IMG/VR virus record: IMGVR_UViG_3300042564_002082
Location: 1-22,903 of that record
DNA length: 22,903 bases
Source: a virus
Strand: one strand, 5' to 3'
In this document: positions 21,065 through 22,903 of the stretch, in pieces
How the letters are laid out: each line of letters starts with the position of its first letter
Numbering within the stretch: the stretch's first letter is position 1
Translations under genes and position numbers: made by a program
The notes under the pieces: generated by a model
The model's input: the letters and a program-made list of their open reading frames with translations, nothing else
Databases searched by the model: none
Told to the model about the DNA's origin: nothing

Positions 21065-22256
21065 ATTTACCTTTATTTGGGTTACTTAATTGATAACTAA
21101 CTGCATATCTTAACGCATCTAACGCGTGGTTATATTTATCTATCGGTGTTTCTGATTTCTTTTCAAGCCAACAATAGTTATTTAATTCTTTTATCAAATC
21201 TACGGAATTTTCGTCAATAATTAAGTCATAGTCTTGTAATAAACTTATTCCATATTTTACTGAATCTGCTCCTTTGATTGTAGGTACAATGTTAAGACCT
21301 TGAGACTTTAATTCGTTAATCAAACGTGGCTCTGCATTATCGGCAACTATTAAGTCGCGCCCTGCAAATTGCCTATTTAGTTGTGAAAGTTGTGATGTGG
21401 TCAACCCTGTTTGATAAATATGAAGTCTAACATAAATTATCTTGTTAGTTTTATCTATTGACGTTTCAACAAGTGTAGAAGGGTCGTTACTAAATCCGTA
21501 ATCTTGACCAAACACTGAACCATTATCTTTATTGTATGCTCCAATTCTCCAATTGGTAAAGATAACTCCTTCTGCTTTCTCTAACCATCCTCCGAGTATT
21601 GTGTGTTTATACTTGTCGGGACGGCGTTCTTTTATCGTTTTTATTTGATTTAAGAAACTTTCAGATAAGTTTGATATATTATCCTTATATGTTGTGTGAA
21701 TGTACGTAGTATCGCCTTTTACTGTATTAACTCCCGCTTCAACTCCTTTCGATTCAAAAAACTTTTGGTAGATGAAATGTTCTTTAGTAGCAGGGTTTAG
21801 GATAAGTATTACCCTGTTTTGTTTTTCTTTATGTCTTATCGAATAATCAATCTTATCAAATACATCTTCATCTGTTAACTCTTCAGCTTCATCTAAAATC
21901 CAACAAGTAACTCCAGCCAATGATTTTAAGTTAGCGGTTTGGGTTCCGCTCGATGTTTTAATGCCTTTGAATAGTATCTTACTCCCTGTTCTTAGATTTA
22001 TTATTTCATCCTTTGTAATGTGAAAATCTTTGTGCTTATCTAGTATATCAATCTTATCAATAAATTCAGGTATAATAGAGATGTGAGCAGAAGTAAGAGT
22101 GTACCTTGTAAATAAGATAACATGGTTGCTTTCGTATGTAAGGAGTAGTAATAGTAAATTAATAGAATATGACTTACCACTACCCCGACCACCTGTAATA
22201 ATGAAATATCTACTATCATTTGCAAATGTTTTATATTTCGGGTTCAGTACTACCAA
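21051..22256 (-). CDS. terL: large terminase subunit
   Basis: The 401-aa packaging motor and nuclease has a complete set of motifs. These are Walker A GGRGSGKS (22-29), Walker B WILDEAEEL (119-127), the coupling motif ILNPA (152-156) and a nuclease domain with Asp252 in GQDYGFSNDP, Asp306 in VADNAEP and Asp380 in YNHALDALRY. It belongs to the Terminase_3/XtmB-like group. The frame opens after TAA at 22262-22260, and the first start-like codon is TTG at 22256; no in-frame ATG occurs before Walker A, so a non-ATG start is likely. It overlaps the small-terminase gene by 26 nt. Confidence 0.92.
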   Translation of the reverse strand: MVVLNPKYKTFANDSRYFIITGGRGSGKSYSINLLLLLLTYESNHVILFTRYTLTSAHISIIPEFIDKIDILDKHKDFHITKDEIINLRTGSKILFKGIKTSSGTQTANLKSLAGVTCWILDEAEELTDEDVFDKIDYSIRHKEKQNRVILILNPATKEHFIYQKFFESKGVEAGVNTVKGDTTYIHTTYKDNISNLSESFLNQIKTIKERRPDKYKHTILGGWLEKAEGVIFTNWRIGAYNKDNGSVFGQDYGFSNDPSTLVETSIDKTNKIIYVRLHIYQTGLTTSQLSQLNRQFAGRDLIVADNAEPRLINELKSQGLNIVPTIKGADSVKYGISLLQDYDLIIDENSVDLIKELNNYCWLEKKSETPIDKYNHALDALRYAVSYQLSNPNKGKYGIR

Positions 22257-22515
22257 AACTTATTAAGTCTTTTAGTGTTGTTGTGTTGATGTTAATGTCG
22301 TTCTCAACTCTTTCTTTTGGTTTACCATATGAGTATTCAATGATAATCTTTGAGGCACTAATTTTATCAGCATCCTTTGACTTGTCGCTAACTACTATAT
22401 TAGCTAGACATTGTATTGCATCTAGTGAATAAGGAATCATTAAGTCTCTAATTCTGTTCTCCTCATCTTTTGGTTTACGACCTGCTCCCGGTCTCGCTCC
22501 TCCTGTTCCAGCCAT
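22231..22515 (-). CDS. terS: small terminase subunit
   Basis: A 94-aa protein starting MAGTGGARPGAGRKPKDEEN. The GGARPGAGRKP stretch, a flexible basic arm, is a frequent start of small terminases, followed by helices with SLDAIQCLANIVVSDKSKDADKISASKIIIEYSYGKPKE (30-68), ending in an acidic tail. It would recognise the phage genome's packaging site and hand it to the large subunit encoded in the overlapping gene. The short length means the DNA-binding part may be formed by the helical region in an oligomer. Confidence 0.82.
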   Translation of the reverse strand: MAGTGGARPGAGRKPKDEENRIRDLMIPYSLDAIQCLANIVVSDKSKDADKISASKIIIEYSYGKPKERVENDININTTTLKDLISFGSTEPEI

Positions 22516-22537
22516 TGATTTTGTATTGTTTATTCGA

Positions 22538-22903
22538 TTACCCTAAAAAACCGCCTTGCCCTTCTGGAAAAGACTCTTTGTTGTATTCGTTAAATACTAT
22601 TCTAACTTTGCGTAACATATCGTTTAGACAACTAGCGCATGAAGTTGGTCTCTCGTTTGTTTTGAAGACTCTATTGTAAACCTTTAAGAACTCAACTTGT
22701 TGACTTGGTTTAATCTTAACAGAGATTTGAGGCAATAATTCTTCCAATAGCTTGTACTCGGGTTCTGTTAAACATTCAGGAGTTTTGTAAGGGAATAACT
22801 TGTTAAGTACTTCTTTACGTTTATCACAGCCACAATCTTCTCCTGCAACGAATTCAACCAATTTGTCAATCTTAGTATACTTCGTTACTTTCGCTACTGT
22901 ATC
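22538..22903 (-). CDS. conserved small phage protein, 5' end outside the window
   Basis: The frame remains open to the right edge (121 codons plus stop visible), so the TTG at 22861 need not be the start. The visible part begins DTVAKVTKYTKIDKLVEFVA and has GEDCGCDKRKEVLNKLFPYK, then SCASCLNDMLRKV near the C-terminus. CGC plus CxxC gives possible metal ligands. I associate the GLGDTVxKxTKxTGIxKLVxFxAGEDCGCDxRKExLN pattern with genes just ahead of terminases in Bacteroidota phages; its function is unknown to me. A role in packaging or DNA binding is only suggested by place. Confidence 0.72.
   Translation of the reverse strand, partial: DTVAKVTKYTKIDKLVEFVAGEDCGCDKRKEVLNKLFPYKTPECLTEPEYKLLEELLPQISVKIKPSQQVEFLKVYNRVFKTNERPTSCASCLNDMLRKVRIVFNEYNKESFPEGQGGFLG

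Noticed and set aside
22538-22861. Treating the TTG at 22861 as the start of a complete 107-aa gene
   Set aside because: The frame stays open to the window edge and the upstream codons extend a family-like N-terminal pattern, so the gene is 5'-truncated by the window.
1-22903. tRNA genes, insertion sequences, integrase, attachment sites
   Set aside because: I looked for these on both strands by eye and saw no tRNA-like cloverleaf, transposase motif, terminal inverted repeats or recombinase signature.

Overview
This window looks like the late (structural and lysis) half of a tailed-phage or prophage genome from a Bacteroidota host, most likely Flavobacteriaceae. Three things point there. The DNA is strongly AT-rich. 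Start codons have no Shine-Dalgarno motifs but show ATGA/TAATG coupling almost everywhere. One promoter, at 2643-2673, is an exact match to the Bacteroidota consensus TTTG-N19-TAnnTTTG. Every supported gene lies on the minus strand, so transcription runs from the right end to the left end. I cannot tell from this window whether the phage is temperate, and no integrase is visible.

Following transcription: a 5'-truncated small conserved phage gene (22538-22903), small terminase and large terminase; three small unknown genes; then a tail block. The tail block holds the tail-assembly chaperone with an apparent -1 ribosomal frameshift at 19951-19957, a tail-terminator-like gene, an HK97-gp10-like gene, two large tail-tip/baseplate-like genes, a 58-aa gene and the tape measure. 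A mixed block follows: XkdF/S78-type prohead protease, three fibre or appendage genes, a 49-aa gene, a membrane-anchored GAF-like protein, a Cys-rich peptide, the scaffold, the major capsid protein, two tandem paralogous tail-tube-like genes, a 105-aa gene, a portal fused to a C-terminal head domain, and a connector. After these come an appendage gene, small genes, a holin-like protein and a lysin candidate with an L,D-transpeptidase-like SxGC motif. Tail genes sit between terminase and capsid genes and the portal lies downstream of the capsid, so the order differs from the usual terminase-portal-protease-capsid-tail layout.

Intrinsic terminators divide the late region after the capsid gene (8468-8496), after the tube-like pair (7276-7306) and after the lysis pair (2683-2712). 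Immediately past the last one, the consensus promoter drives a tightly overlapping operon of small genes (1727-2618), a zinc-ribbon-like protein, a helix-turn-helix protein and a second lysin, an exported glucosaminidase, which ends at a terminator (848-877).

The left 480 bp (398-880) is a gene-free, very AT-rich control region with repeated promoter-like elements, an 11-bp tandem repeat and a promoter candidate. It leads into a DEAD/SNF2-like helicase gene cut by the left edge. The roughly 130-nt leader of that helicase gene holds the most interesting non-coding signal: a terminator hairpin 20 nt before the start codon, whose loop and 3' side are complementary to an upstream arm. This gives an H-type pseudoknot or antiterminator layout that I do not recognise as a known RNA class.
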